DNA of 64,000 bases from Streptomyces chartreusis (GTDB lineage: Bacteria; Actinomycetota; Actinomycetes; Streptomycetales; Streptomycetaceae): the NCBI RefSeq assembly GCF_008704715.1, contig NZ_CP023689.1:8122001-8186000 (forward strand), given 5' to 3'. Position 1 is the first letter of the stretch. Every line of letters begins with the position of its first letter. Below are positions 42,910-51,946 of the stretch, one piece after another. The position numbers and the translations under genes were made by a program. Below the pieces are notes generated by a model. That model saw only the letters and a program-made list of their open reading frames with translations. It did not search any database and was not told the DNA's origin.

Positions 42910-44271
42910 CTAAATCGTTGTCGGCACCGGGTTGCCCGCGTCGCCGATGGCCCTGCGTACCGGCACCCTCGCCAGCAGGGCGAACCCGATGATGAAGAAG
43001 GCCACCAGGGAGATGATCGCGTCCCGGTAGCTTCCGGTCAGCTGGTAGGTGAGCCCGAACAGCAGGGGGCCCAGCCAGCTCATACCGCGGTCGCTGAGTT
43101 CGTATGCCGAGAAGTACTCGGCTTCCTTCCCCGGCGGGACGAGATGCGAGAACAGGGAGCGGGACAGCGCCTGGCTGCCGCCGAGGACCAGCCCGATGCC
43201 GGCTGCGAGGACGAAGAACCAGACCGGCGCCCCGGCCGGCAGGAAGTATCCGGCCGCCAGCGTCACCGTCCACGCGACCAGCGAACCGAGGATCGTCCGC
43301 TTGGCTCCGTAGATCCGGGCCAGCCGTCCCATCCCCAGTGCGCCCGCCACCGCCAGCAGCTGGACCAGCAGGACGGCGCCGATGAGCGTGGACTGTCCGA
43401 GGCCCAGTTCCTCGGAGCCGTAGATCGACGCCTGGGAGATCACGGTCTGGATGCCGTCGTTGTAGATCAGATAGGCCAGCAGGAAGGCGAGGGTCAGCGG
43501 GTGGCGGCGCATGTCGCGGATCGTCGCCGCGAGCTGCCGGAAGCCCATCGCGCCGCCCGCCCGCCTGGCCCCCTGATCGCTGCCGGAGCGGCGGTCGCGC
43601 AGTCGCCGTAGCGGGATGAGCGCCCACGCGCCCCACCACAGGCCGGCCGAGGCCAGGCAGATGCGGACGGCGGTGCTCTCCGAGACGCCGAAGGAGTCGT
43701 GTGCCAGGTACAGGACCAGGTTCACGATCAGCATCAGTGAGCCCGACGCGTAGCCGAAGGCCCAGCCCCGGGAGGAGACCGCGTCGCGTTCCTCGGGCGG
43801 GGCGATCTGCGGGAGGTAGGCGTTGTAGAGCATCATCGCGACCGACTGCGCCGCGTTCGCCACGACCAGCAGGAATCCGCCGAGCAGATAGCGGTCGCCG
43901 TCCAGGAGGAACATGGCCGTGGTGGCGGCCGCCCCCGTGTAGGCGGCGGCCGCGAGCAGGGGCTTCTTTCGGCCGGTGCGGTCGGCGGCCGCACCCACCA
44001 GCGGCATCACCAGGACGGCCACGATGACCGACAGGGACACCGAATAGGCGAAGAAGGAGCCCGCGCGCACGGGTATGCCCAGGGGGTGGACGAACCCGTC
44101 GGCGTCCGCCGCCTCCTCGGCGACCGACGTCAGGTAGGGGCCCAGGAAGACGGTGAGCACGCTCGTCGAGTAGACGGAGCACGCCCAGTCGTAGAAGTAC
44201 CAGCCGCGCTGCTCGCGCCGCCGTCCCGCGGCCTCGTCGGCCGTGTCGGTTCGCACGGTGTCGGTGCCCAC
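42910..44271 (-). CDS. MFS transporter, UMF1/Atg22-like
   Basis: A 453-residue membrane protein with about 12 TM helices. It begins GWYFYDWACSVYSTSVLTVFLGPYL, the mark of the UMF1 (vacuole effluxer Atg22-like) branch. Motif A-like ADRTGRKKPLLAA and YLIYNDGIQTVISQASIYGSEEL follow. These transporters probably export amino acids or other small solutes. It lies upstream of rbpA on the same strand, with 278 bp between that includes promoter elements, so it is a separate unit. Confidence 0.9.
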   Translation of the reverse strand: MGTDTVRTDTADEAAGRRREQRGWYFYDWACSVYSTSVLTVFLGPYLTSVAEEAADADGFVHPLGIPVRAGSFFAYSVSLSVIVAVLVMPLVGAAADRTGRKKPLLAAAAYTGAAATTAMFLLDGDRYLLGGFLLVVANAAQSVAMMLYNAYLPQIAPPEERDAVSSRGWAFGYASGSLMLIVNLVLYLAHDSFGVSESTAVRICLASAGLWWGAWALIPLRRLRDRRSGSDQGARRAGGAMGFRQLAATIRDMRRHPLTLAFLLAYLIYNDGIQTVISQASIYGSEELGLGQSTLIGAVLLVQLLAVAGALGMGRLARIYGAKRTILGSLVAWTVTLAAGYFLPAGAPVWFFVLAAGIGLVLGGSQALSRSLFSHLVPPGKEAEYFSAYELSDRGMSWLGPLLFGLTYQLTGSYRDAIISLVAFFIIGFALLARVPVRRAIGDAGNPVPTTI

Positions 44272-44326
44272 CCGTGCCCTCGCTTCCCCGTGATGATCCC
44301 GCGCGAGGGCGGAGCCGCGGACCGGG

Positions 44327-45097
44327 TCAGACCCAGACGCCCCGGTCCTCCATGACCTTGCGCAACGTGTCGATGTGATCGGTCATGATGCCATCGACTC
44401 CCAGGTCCAGGAGCCGGTGCATCGCATCGGGATCATTGATGGTCCACACGTGCACCTGGAGCCCGCGGGCGTGGGCGGCCCGCACGAAGCGGTGGTCCAC
44501 CACCTGGATGCCGGACTGCGTCTCGGGCACCTGGGCGGCGACCGCCGAACCGCGCAGCGCGGCCGGCACGCCCCAGGAGCGCAGCCGCAGGTTGAGGACG
44601 CCCCGGGTGCCGTACGAGGTGGCGAGGCGGGGGCCCGCCAGGCGCTGGGCGCGGACGACGCGGGCCTCGGAGAAGGAGCCGACGCAGATGCGGTCCCAGG
44701 CGTTGGTGCGCTCGATGAGCTCCAGGAAGGGGTGAAGGGTCGGCTCCGCCTTGAGGTCGACGTTCCAGCGGACCTCGGGGAAGGTCTCCAGCAGCTCCTC
44801 GAACAGCGGCACCGGCTCCTTGCCTGCCACGCGCGCCTGCCGTACGTCGTCCCAGAGCAGGTCGGAGATCCGGCCCGCCCCGTCCGTCACCCGGTCCAGG
44901 GTCGAGTCGTGGAAGGCGACGAGCCGGCCGTCGCGCGTGGTGTGGACGTCGGTCTCGATGTACCGGTAGCCAGCTTCCACCGCGCGCCGGAACTGGAACT
45001 CGGTGTTCTCCAGGCCGTCTGCCGCTCCGCCCCGATGGGCGAAGGGGATCGGGCCGGGGTGGTCGAGGTAGGGGTGGCGTATCCGCGTGGTGCTCAC
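44327..45097 (-). CDS. Glycerophosphodiester phosphodiesterase
   Basis: A 256-residue GDPD TIM-barrel enzyme: PIPFAHRGGAADGLENTEFQF (catalytic HRG ... E), YRYIETDVHTTRDGRLVAFHDSTLDRVTDG (E, D metal ligands and H), and VHVWTINDPDAMHRLLDLGVDGIMTD at the end. It has no signal peptide, so is cytoplasmic. It hydrolyses glycerophosphodiesters to glycerol 3-phosphate and an alcohol. GTG at 45097 overlaps the YczE stop by 4 nt (GTGA), which fixes the start despite a weak ribosome site. Confidence 0.93.
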   Translation of the reverse strand: MSTTRIRHPYLDHPGPIPFAHRGGAADGLENTEFQFRRAVEAGYRYIETDVHTTRDGRLVAFHDSTLDRVTDGAGRISDLLWDDVRQARVAGKEPVPLFEELLETFPEVRWNVDLKAEPTLHPFLELIERTNAWDRICVGSFSEARVVRAQRLAGPRLATSYGTRGVLNLRLRSWGVPAALRGSAVAAQVPETQSGIQVVDHRFVRAAHARGLQVHVWTINDPDAMHRLLDLGVDGIMTDHIDTLRKVMEDRGVWV

Positions 45098-45774
45098 GGA
45101 CGCAGTATCGCTCCCCGGGGTTGCCCGGTGGCAACGACCGTGCTGCCGTCGGATGCCGCGGGGACGGCGAACACCCGCAGGAAGAGCTGGGCGAGCGGAC
45201 CGATCGACAGCGCGTACAGGAGGGTGCCGATGCCGACGGTGCCGCCCAGGGCGAAGCCGGTCACCACGACCGCGATCTCCACGGCGGTGCGCATCAGGCG
45301 GATCGAGCGGCCGGTGCGCCGGTGCAGGCCGGTCATCAGGCCGTCCCGGGGGCCGGGGCCGAAGCGGGCGGCGATGTACAGGCCGGTGGCCGCGCCGTTG
45401 AGCACGATGCCGGCCACGAGGAGCGGGATCCGCACGGCCAGGGAGTGCGCCTCGGGGAGCAGGGCGAGGGCGCCGTCCATGGCGACGCCGACCACGAAGA
45501 CATTGGAGACGGTGCCCAGGCCCGGCCGCTGGCGCAGCGGGATCCACAAGAGCAGCACCGCCGCGCCGACGATGATCGAGAGGACGCCGATCGTGAGGCC
45601 GGTGAGCTCGGCGAGGCCCTGGTGCAGCACGTTCCAGGGTTCCAGGCCGAGACCCGCCTCGACCAGCATGGCCGAGCTCACGCCGTACAGCGTGAGCCCG
45701 ATGTAGAGCTGTGACAGCCGTCGTACGAGATGCCCCTGCGTGAGCCGCTGTGTGACATGCCCCTGCGTGGACAA
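45094..45774 (-). CDS. YczE/YyaS/YitT-family membrane protein
   Basis: A 226-residue protein with about five TM segments: LYIGLTLYGVSSAMLVEAGLGLEPWNVLHQGLAELTG, and FGPGPRDGLMTGLHRRTGRS as the cytosolic loop. Members of this family are encoded next to MocR regulators across actinobacteria and firmicutes, as here (divergent from 45877). TTG at 45774 is the likely start because GGGGGC lies 6 nt upstream. The function is not defined; transport of a vitamin or amino acid is suspected. It is in an operon with the GDPD. Confidence 0.87.
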   Translation of the reverse strand: MSTQGHVTQRLTQGHLVRRLSQLYIGLTLYGVSSAMLVEAGLGLEPWNVLHQGLAELTGLTIGVLSIIVGAAVLLLWIPLRQRPGLGTVSNVFVVGVAMDGALALLPEAHSLAVRIPLLVAGIVLNGAATGLYIAARFGPGPRDGLMTGLHRRTGRSIRLMRTAVEIAVVVTGFALGGTVGIGTLLYALSIGPLAQLFLRVFAVPAASDGSTVVATGQPRGAILRP

Positions 45775-45876
45775 GACGTGCCCCCTTGAGTGGTGGTAGT
45801 GGCCTGATGCATGACACCCTGTGGCTTGGGATGCAACGCCATCCATGGCCAATTCGGAGAAGGTGGACTGGAAATC

Positions 45877-47385
45877 ATGGCGCAGTGGACTTCCGCGGTG
45901 GGCCCCGCGCAGCTCGCCCGGCTCCTCACCTCCCAGCAGGATCGCCCCGCGGGGCCGGGCAGCAAACGTCCGCCCGCGTATCGGGCTCTGGCCGACGGCA
46001 TCCGGCTGCTCGTCCTGGAAGGCCGTGTCCCGGTCGCCGCGCGGCTGCCCGCCGAGCGGGAACTGGCCCTCGCGCTGTCCGTGAGCCGTACGACCGTCGC
46101 CGCCGCCTACGAGGCGCTGCGCAGCGAGGGGTTCCTGGAGTCGCGGCGCGGGGCCGGCAGCTGGACCGCCGTACCGGCCGGGAACCCGCTGCCCGCGCGG
46201 GGCCTCGAACCGCTGCCGCCCGAGGCGCTCGGCTCGATCATCGACCTGGGCTGCGCGGCGCTCCCCGCGCCCGAGCCGTGGCTGACCCGTGCCGTCCAGG
46301 GCGCCCTGGAGGAGCTGCCGCCGTACGCCCACACTCACGGCGACTACCCGGCCGGGCTGCCCGCGCTGCGGTCGATGATCGCCGAGCGGTACACCGAACG
46401 CGGCATCCCGACCATGCCCGAGCAGATTATGGTGACGACCGGGGCGATGGGCGCGATCGACGCCATCTGCCATCTGTTCGCCGGTCGCGGTGAGCGGATC
46501 GCGGTCGAGTCGCCGTCGTACGCGAACATCCTCCAGCTGATGCGGGAGGCGGGGGCGCGGCTGGTGCCCGTGGCCATGGCCGAGGGGCTGTCCGGCTGGG
46601 ACATGGACCGCTGGCGGCAGGTGCTGCGGGAGGCCGCGCCGCGGATCGCCTATGTCGTCGCCGACTTCCACAACCCGACCGGAGCGCTGGCCGACGAGGA
46701 CCAGCGGCGCCGCCTGGTCGACACGGCCCGCTCGGCCGGGACGGTGCTGGTCGCCGACGAGACGATGAGCGAGCTGTGGCTCGACCCCGGCCTCGAAATG
46801 CCGCGCCCCGTCTGCGCCTTCGACCCCGCCGGGTCGACCGTGATCACCGTCGGGTCGGCCAGCAAGGCCTTCTGGGCGGGCATGCGGATCGGCTGGGTGC
46901 GGGCGGCTCCGGACGTGATCCGCAGTCTCGTGGCCGCGCGCGCCTACGCCGACCTGGGCACGCCCGTCCTCGAGCAGCTCGCCGTGAACTGGCTGTTCGG
47001 CACCGGGGGTTGGGAGCAGGCCGTGGACGTGCGGCGCGGGCAGGCCCGGGAGAACCGGGACGCGCTGGTCGCCGCGGTCCGCCGTGAGCTGCCCGAGTGG
47101 GAGTTCGAGGTGCCCGGCGGCGGGCTCACGCTGTGGGTCCGCACCGGGGGCCTGTCCGGTTCGCGGCTCGCGGAGGTGGGGGAGCGGGTCGGGGTACGGG
47201 TGCCGTCCGGGCCCCGGTTCGGGGTGGACGGCGCCTTCGAGGGGTATGTGCGGCTGCCGTTCACCGTCGGGGGCGCGGTGGCCGAGGAGGCCGCGGTCAG
47301 GCTGGCCGCGGCGGCCCGGCTGGTGGAGAGCGGCGCCAGCGGGGTGAGCGGAGCGGCGGAGTCGGCGCGGCCGTTCGTCGCCTGA
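45877..47385 (+). CDS. MocR-type regulator (GntR HTH + aminotransferase domain)
   Basis: A 502-residue fusion: an N-terminal GntR winged helix (about residues 30-100; LADGIRLLVLEGRVPVAARLPAERELALALSVSRTTVAAAYEAL) and a C-terminal fold-type I aminotransferase-like domain (about 130-480). The PLP lysine lies in TVGSASKAFWAGMRIGW and the ADFHNPTGA motif is present. MocR proteins sense PLP or amino acids and control nearby transport or metabolic genes. It is divergent from yczE with 102 bp between, so it probably controls the yczE-GDPD operon and itself. Confidence 0.93.
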   Translation: MAQWTSAVGPAQLARLLTSQQDRPAGPGSKRPPAYRALADGIRLLVLEGRVPVAARLPAERELALALSVSRTTVAAAYEALRSEGFLESRRGAGSWTAVPAGNPLPARGLEPLPPEALGSIIDLGCAALPAPEPWLTRAVQGALEELPPYAHTHGDYPAGLPALRSMIAERYTERGIPTMPEQIMVTTGAMGAIDAICHLFAGRGERIAVESPSYANILQLMREAGARLVPVAMAEGLSGWDMDRWRQVLREAAPRIAYVVADFHNPTGALADEDQRRRLVDTARSAGTVLVADETMSELWLDPGLEMPRPVCAFDPAGSTVITVGSASKAFWAGMRIGWVRAAPDVIRSLVAARAYADLGTPVLEQLAVNWLFGTGGWEQAVDVRRGQARENRDALVAAVRRELPEWEFEVPGGGLTLWVRTGGLSGSRLAEVGERVGVRVPSGPRFGVDGAFEGYVRLPFTVGGAVAEEAAVRLAAAARLVESGASGVSGAAESARPFVA

Positions 47386-47427
47386 GCGAGGAGCGGGTCC
47401 ACGCCTGCCGGTGCGGTCCTGCTTCAG

Positions 47428-47451
47428 GACCGGCCTCGCCGGAGGCCGGTC
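47428..47451. terminator. Terminator between MocR and SffA genes
   Basis: A perfect 10-bp stem GACCGGCCTC/GAGGCCGGTC with a 4-nt loop. Its right end touches the sffA stop codon, and it serves both convergent genes. Confidence 0.8.
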
Positions 47452-49084
47452 AGGTCGTCTCCGCCACCACGGCCTCCACGGGGACCGGCTCCGGCTCCGG
47501 TTCGGCCTTCTCCAGGTTCGTCAGCCGCTCCGCCTCCACCGGCGCCGTCCGCTCCGGCAGCAGCTCCAGCACCGCCTGACGGTGGGCGTCGCTCGTCGCG
47601 TCGTCATAGGGGTCAGGGGTCGCCGGGACCTGGAGACGGTGTACGGGGCCGGTGCCCAGTCGGGCGTAGCCGCGGCCGGGCGGGACGTCGGCGACCGGCG
47701 TGGTGTGCGGAGGGGCGCCCAGGACCGACTCCAGTTGCCCGGCCGTCGCGGGGCCGAGCACGACACGCGCGCGTGTGTGCTGCCGTACCGCGTCGGACAG
47801 GGCGTCCACGGTGTCCCACTGCTCGGCCACCACCACCGTGACGTTCGCCGCGCGGCCGTGCCGCAGGGGCACCTGGAGCAGGGACAGCGGGTCCTTGCGA
47901 TCGTCCGCCGCGGCGAGGTGGGTGAACGCCGTCGGTCGGTCCAGCAGCAGCCACAGCGGGCGCTTGGTGTCCTCCGGCGGCGGGTTCCCGGCCTGCCGGG
48001 CCCGGTTCACGGCGATCAGGCGCCGCTCCGTCTCCGTCGCGGCCCACTCCATGCTGGCCAGCGCCCCGGCCAGCCCGCACTCGACGGCCAGGACGCCGTC
48101 CCGTCCGGTCAGGCAGGCGTACTCGCCGGTGCTGCCGCCCTCCACGATGACGACGTCGCCGTACTGCAGGGCCTGGAGCGCGATGGAGCGCAGCAGGGTC
48201 GAGGTGCCGGTGCCCGGCTGGCCGACGACCAGCAGGTGCGGCTCCGTCGAGCGGATGCCGGTGCGCCAGACGACCGGCGGCACGTCGAGCTGCCGGGCGC
48301 CATGGGTCAGGGGGAGCGTGCGCTGGACGCCGCTCGGGTCGGTGAAGCCGAGGACGGTCTCGCCCGGGGTCGTGACGAACCGCTGGGCGGCGATGTCGGT
48401 GGGCAGCGGGGCGAGGACGGTGACCGTGAGTTCGTTGCCCTCCTCGTCCCAGTCGAAGTGGTACTCCCGGCCGCGGCCGGACTTCGTCGTCAGCAGATGC
48501 TCGATCCGCGCGCGGGCCCGCGCCTCGCCGTCGGTGAAGTAGGCCGGGTAGCGCACGAGGAGCCGTCCCACGCGCCCGGTGCCGTCGAACTCGAACTCGG
48601 GGAAGGCCTTCTCCCACTCGCCGCCGTGGGTGTACAGCGGGGCCGGGTCGTCGGCCGCGGAGAAGTACGGGACCAGAGCCTCGTACAGCGCCCGCAGGCG
48701 TTCCAGCTGGGACTCGTCGGGGCCGTCGGGCTCCGTCGGCTTACGGTCCCGGCCCTGCCAGGCTGCCGCCGCCATCACGGTGATGACGGCGAGCAGCGGG
48801 CCGTACGGCACGAGTGCCACGACCAGGATCACCGAGGCCACCAGGAACAGCAGCGGTCCGCGCTTGTCCTTGGGGGTCTCGGCCCATCTGCGCCGCCCGG
48901 CCGTGGCCAGCCGGCGCAGACCACGGGTGATCGTGATCAGTGGATGGAGGACGTCAGAGGCACTGTCGCCGGCCGTCCGGGCCAGCTCCCGGCTTCGGGC
49001 GAACTGCGCGCGGGCCAGATCGCGGCTCCGGGCGATCTGCGCGCTGCCTGTGCTCAGGATGCGGGGGAGGGGGCGGCGGGCCAC
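47450..49084 (-). CDS. sffA: SffA, SpoIIIE/FtsK-like protein (degenerate Walker A)
   Basis: A 544-residue membrane-anchored protein. It has a basic N-terminus with repeated RSRDLAR/RSRELAR, two TM helices (about 77-108), then a FtsK/SpoIIIE-like nucleotide-binding domain. SffA is described as a sporulation-septum protein recruited by SmeA, the next gene upstream; the pair here has the same order and design. The P-loop reads GQPGTGTST (288-296), lacking the invariant lysine. The Walker B-like LLLDRP (380-384) has D but not the usual following E. ATPase activity may therefore be lost. C-terminal tail is Glu/Pro-rich. Confidence 0.88.
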   Translation of the reverse strand: MARRPLPRILSTGSAQIARSRDLARAQFARSRELARTAGDSASDVLHPLITITRGLRRLATAGRRRWAETPKDKRGPLLFLVASVILVVALVPYGPLLAVITVMAAAAWQGRDRKPTEPDGPDESQLERLRALYEALVPYFSAADDPAPLYTHGGEWEKAFPEFEFDGTGRVGRLLVRYPAYFTDGEARARARIEHLLTTKSGRGREYHFDWDEEGNELTVTVLAPLPTDIAAQRFVTTPGETVLGFTDPSGVQRTLPLTHGARQLDVPPVVWRTGIRSTEPHLLVVGQPGTGTSTLLRSIALQALQYGDVVIVEGGSTGEYACLTGRDGVLAVECGLAGALASMEWAATETERRLIAVNRARQAGNPPPEDTKRPLWLLLDRPTAFTHLAAADDRKDPLSLLQVPLRHGRAANVTVVVAEQWDTVDALSDAVRQHTRARVVLGPATAGQLESVLGAPPHTTPVADVPPGRGYARLGTGPVHRLQVPATPDPYDDATSDAHRQAVLELLPERTAPVEAERLTNLEKAEPEPEPVPVEAVVAETT

Positions 49085-49125
49085 TGCTGTCTCCTACAGG
49101 TGCGTACGGGCGGGGGTGGGCGGCG

Positions 49126-49320
49126 TCAGAACTGGATGCCGCCCAGGAGGCTCGCGAGACTCTCGCCGCCGGCCTTGATGCTCGGGGCGATCGCCGTGCT
49201 TGCCAGATAGAAGCCGAACAGGGCCGAGATCAGGGCGTGCGACGCCTTCAGCCCGTCCTTGCGGAAGAAGATGAAGACGACGATGCCCAGCAGAACGACG
49301 CCTGAGATGGAGAGGATCAT
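49126..49320 (-). CDS. smeA: SmeA, small membrane protein for sporulation septation
   Basis: A 64-residue protein with an N-terminal TM helix (MILSISGVVLLGIVVFIFF), a short charged loop RKDGLKAS and a second hydrophobic part (ALISALFGFYLASTAIAPSI). It matches SmeA in size, topology and its position directly upstream of sffA, 41 bp away. SmeA locates to sporulation septa and recruits SffA; loss affects septum formation and chromosome segregation. ATG at 49320 has AGGAG 8 nt upstream; the longer frame is ignored. Expression in sporulating hyphae is expected. Confidence 0.88.
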   Translation of the reverse strand: MILSISGVVLLGIVVFIFFRKDGLKASHALISALFGFYLASTAIAPSIKAGGESLASLLGGIQF

Positions 49321-49649
49321 GTGAGTGCTCCTGGTTTGGTGGGGACAGTCACCATGAGTACTTCCAGGCTCACAGGATGTATCCATACGATAAAAGGTGC
49401 AACTGGGTGAAATTCGGCAGATTTCCCCCTGTTGGCGGAGTGTCCTTGTGCGGATGAGCTTGGGTGATGCGTCCGGCTGTGTCTGCGATGATCTTTGCCT
49501 CGGGCGTATCGGGTCATGTGCCGCGCTAGCCAGTACGCTGGCGAATCACTCGTACGGCCGAGCACCGCTCGCCGGCCGTACCGCTGCTCCCCGCGGCGGC
49601 GAGCAGTTCCCCGCAGTCCCCGTGCACGTAGTGAGAGGCGGTCCGGCCG
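49321..49649. other. Intergenic region between smeA and the ankyrin gene
   Basis: About 330 bp with the divergent promoters of smeA and the ankyrin-repeat gene. I see the ribosome sites at both ends and no gene. I could not place promoter boxes confidently; a developmentally controlled smeA promoter is expected here. Confidence 0.4.
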
Positions 49650-50042
49650 ATGACTGATGCCCCCGACCCCGAGGTCGTGGAGCTGGCGACCAAGATCTTC
49701 GATCTGGCCCGGCAGGGGCAGACCGAGGCGCTCGTGGCGTACGTCGACGCCGGCGTTCCGGCCAACCTCACCAACGACCGCGGCGACTCCCTGGTGATGC
49801 TCGCCGCCTATCACGGCCACGCGGACGCGGTGCGCGCCCTGCTCGCCCGGGGCGCCGAGGCGAACCGCGTCAACGACCGAGGCCAGACGCCACTCGCCGG
49901 TGCCGTCTTCAAGGGCGAGACGGAAGTGATCAAGGCCCTTCTGGAGGGCGGCGCCGACCCGGCCGAGGGCACTCCCTCGGCCGTGGACACCGCCCGCATG
50001 TTCGCCAAGGCGGAGTTGCTCGAGCTGTTCGGCGCTCACTGA
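49650..50042 (+). CDS. Ankyrin-repeat protein
   Basis: A 130-residue protein consisting of about three ankyrin repeats (GDSLVMLAAYHGHADAVRALLARGAEANRVND; GQTPLAGAVFKGETEVIKALLEGGADP), preceded by a short helical cap. It is a protein-binding scaffold; the partner is unknown. AGAGGCGG precedes the ATG. It is divergent from smeA with 329 bp between. Confidence 0.9.
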   Translation: MTDAPDPEVVELATKIFDLARQGQTEALVAYVDAGVPANLTNDRGDSLVMLAAYHGHADAVRALLARGAEANRVNDRGQTPLAGAVFKGETEVIKALLEGGADPAEGTPSAVDTARMFAKAELLELFGAH

Positions 50043-50188
50043 GCGGAACGCTCTGAGCAGCCAAGACACGGAAAACGGGGGAGGCGGTACAGGGCCGCCG
50101 AAATTTCGGTCGCGGCAGATGTAAGTGCCGAGTCATCATGACGTCGTGATTCACGGACGCGATGGCTGGGCAGGTGTTGCCGCACCGC

Positions 50189-50208
50189 GCGGACCGTGAT
50201 CGGTCCGC
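50189..50208 (+). promoter_or_regulatory. Hairpin in the leader of the small ORF
   Basis: An 8-bp perfect stem GCGGACCG/CGGTCCGC with a 4-nt loop TGAT, 28 bp upstream of the 19-residue ORF. It could end the ankyrin gene transcript (147 bp away) or be part of a leader. Confidence 0.5.
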
Positions 50209-50236
50209 ATGGGCCACCGACGAGAGGCAGAGGAAG

Positions 50237-50296
50237 ATGGTCTACAGCAAGCAGGAAACGGCGGGCGCCCCGACGTGTTGTCACGCGGCCAGGTGA
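50237..50296 (+). CDS. 19-residue Cys-Cys small peptide / leader ORF
   Basis: The ORF encodes MVYSKQETAGAPTCCHAAR. AGAGGAAG gives a very good ribosome site 3-8 nt before the ATG, better than that of most genes here. It is 46 bp upstream of the HEAT-repeat gene in the same direction. It could be a regulatory leader peptide (Cys-Cys-His run near its end) or a tiny protein. There is no database evidence available to me. Confidence 0.45.
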   Translation: MVYSKQETAGAPTCCHAAR

Positions 50297-50342
50297 AGCA
50301 AGAACCCCGGTTGCGTCGACGCTTGATGTGAGGCTGTTTCCC

Positions 50343-51761
50343 ATGTTCGAACCGGTCATAGCGCCCAGCGGAACGCTGCTCGGCCTGCTCCAGCGGGGCC
50401 GCGGCGACGGCACGCTGCACGCGCTCACCGCCCCGCGGGCCGAGGCGCTCGCGGCTCTGAACCACTGTGTGCTGCGGGACCCCCGCCACGACTGGCAGGT
50501 GGAGAACCGCTCCCTGTACTACGCCCGTCTCTACCTCGACCTCAGCGGCGAGCTCGACGAGATCGAGGCCCACCTCTTCGACGTCGAGGACGTCCTCGAC
50601 ACCGAGGAGTCACGCACGGGCCTGGCCCTCGCCGTCCTCGGCCACCTCGCGTCCTACGGCAGGCGGGACGCCCTGGAACTGCTGCGCAGGTACGCCGCCT
50701 CGGGCTCCAACTGGGCCTGGGCGCTGGACGAACTCGCGCTCAGGGACGACGACACCGGGCTGCGCGCCCTCGCCGCGCCCGTGCTCGCGCGCTTCTCCGC
50801 CGACCCCGAGGGCGAGGCCGAGCTGGCCGTCGCTGTACGGGACGCCTTCGAGCCACGGCCGTGGCGGCTGTGGGCCGAGGATCCGCGCGAGTCCATCGCC
50901 ACGCGTGTGCGGGCCGCTCAGGAGGCCGGCTGTTTCGACCGCTGGCAACGCCAGATGCGACCTACCGGGCCCCGTCCGGGGTGGAGCGTGCAGGCGGTCT
51001 TCGAGTGGGCCCAGCAGGGCATGGAGCGCGGTGCCGCACTCCATGTGCCCGCCGCGCGGTGCCTCATGGCCGTCGCCGGACCCGAGGACCGGCCCGAGAT
51101 CGTCGCCGCCGCCGAGGACGGCACCGACGGGGCCCGCTGCACCGCCCTGCGCTACCTCGCCGACAGCAACGACCCGGACGCCCTCGACCTGATCGAGGCG
51201 GCCGTCGTCACCGGTACCTCCGCCGTGGTGGACGCCGCCGTCGACGCCTTCGAGCGGATGCGCAGCGTCGCCGCCGTCGACCGGGCGCGCGGCTGGGCCC
51301 GACGGCCCGATCCGCTCGGTGCCGCCGCCGGACGCATGCTCGCCTGCCGGGGCGGAGCCGAGGACAAGGACCTCGTGCTCGCCGCCCTGCGCGAGGCCGT
51401 ACGCGGCGAAGGCCCCGACGCCCCGACGCTGTGGACCCTCGTCGACGGCACCGGACGGCTCGGCATCGCCTGCGCCGCCCCCGTGCTGCGCCACATCTAC
51501 CGCGAGACCGCCTCGTCCCATCTGCGCGGCCGCACCGCCCGTGCCCTCGCCGCCACCGATCCCTCCTTCCCGTCCGGGTTCGCCGTCGAATGCCTGTGGG
51601 ACTGCGAGGAGACCACCCGCGAGATCGCCGCCCGGCACGCCGAGACCGGGGACACCCGCGTCGTCGAGCGACTGCGCCGGCTCGCCGCCGACCCGGCCGA
51701 GGAGGCCGAGGTCCAGACCGCCGTACGCAGCCGGATCGGGCCGGACACGAGCACCGGCTGA
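50343..51761 (+). CDS. HEAT-repeat protein
   Basis: A 472-residue alpha-solenoid. Regular helical pairs run from about residue 75 to the end (TGLALAVLGHLASYGRRDALELLRRYAASGSNWAWALDELAL; RCTALRYLADSNDPDALDLIEAAVVTGTSAVVDAAVDAFERM). No catalytic motif. It presumably binds a partner protein; the role is unknown. The ATG has GTGAGG about 10 nt upstream. A small Cys-rich ORF precedes it and a terminator follows. Confidence 0.85.
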   Translation: MFEPVIAPSGTLLGLLQRGRGDGTLHALTAPRAEALAALNHCVLRDPRHDWQVENRSLYYARLYLDLSGELDEIEAHLFDVEDVLDTEESRTGLALAVLGHLASYGRRDALELLRRYAASGSNWAWALDELALRDDDTGLRALAAPVLARFSADPEGEAELAVAVRDAFEPRPWRLWAEDPRESIATRVRAAQEAGCFDRWQRQMRPTGPRPGWSVQAVFEWAQQGMERGAALHVPAARCLMAVAGPEDRPEIVAAAEDGTDGARCTALRYLADSNDPDALDLIEAAVVTGTSAVVDAAVDAFERMRSVAAVDRARGWARRPDPLGAAAGRMLACRGGAEDKDLVLAALREAVRGEGPDAPTLWTLVDGTGRLGIACAAPVLRHIYRETASSHLRGRTARALAATDPSFPSGFAVECLWDCEETTREIAARHAETGDTRVVERLRRLAADPAEEAEVQTAVRSRIGPDTSTG

Positions 51762-51821
51762 CATGTGTTCACCCTGTGAATCTCGCGGAGATCCGCCCGC
51801 CGGGTGAACGCGGGATGACCG

Positions 51822-51856
51822 GCGGGTCAGACGCGCATGGCCGTGATCTGACCCGC
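51822..51856 (+). terminator. Terminator of the HEAT-repeat gene
   Basis: GCGGGTCAG (51822-51830) pairs with CTGACCCGC (51848-51856), extended by one A-T pair, 61 bp after the stop codon. Confidence 0.7.
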
Positions 51857-51946
51857 TCGGGTGCGCAGCGGAACGCTCATGGGACGTTTGTCGTTCGGAA
51901 AGATCCACTTTGACGCGGCCACGTCCAGCACGGCGACAACACCGGT

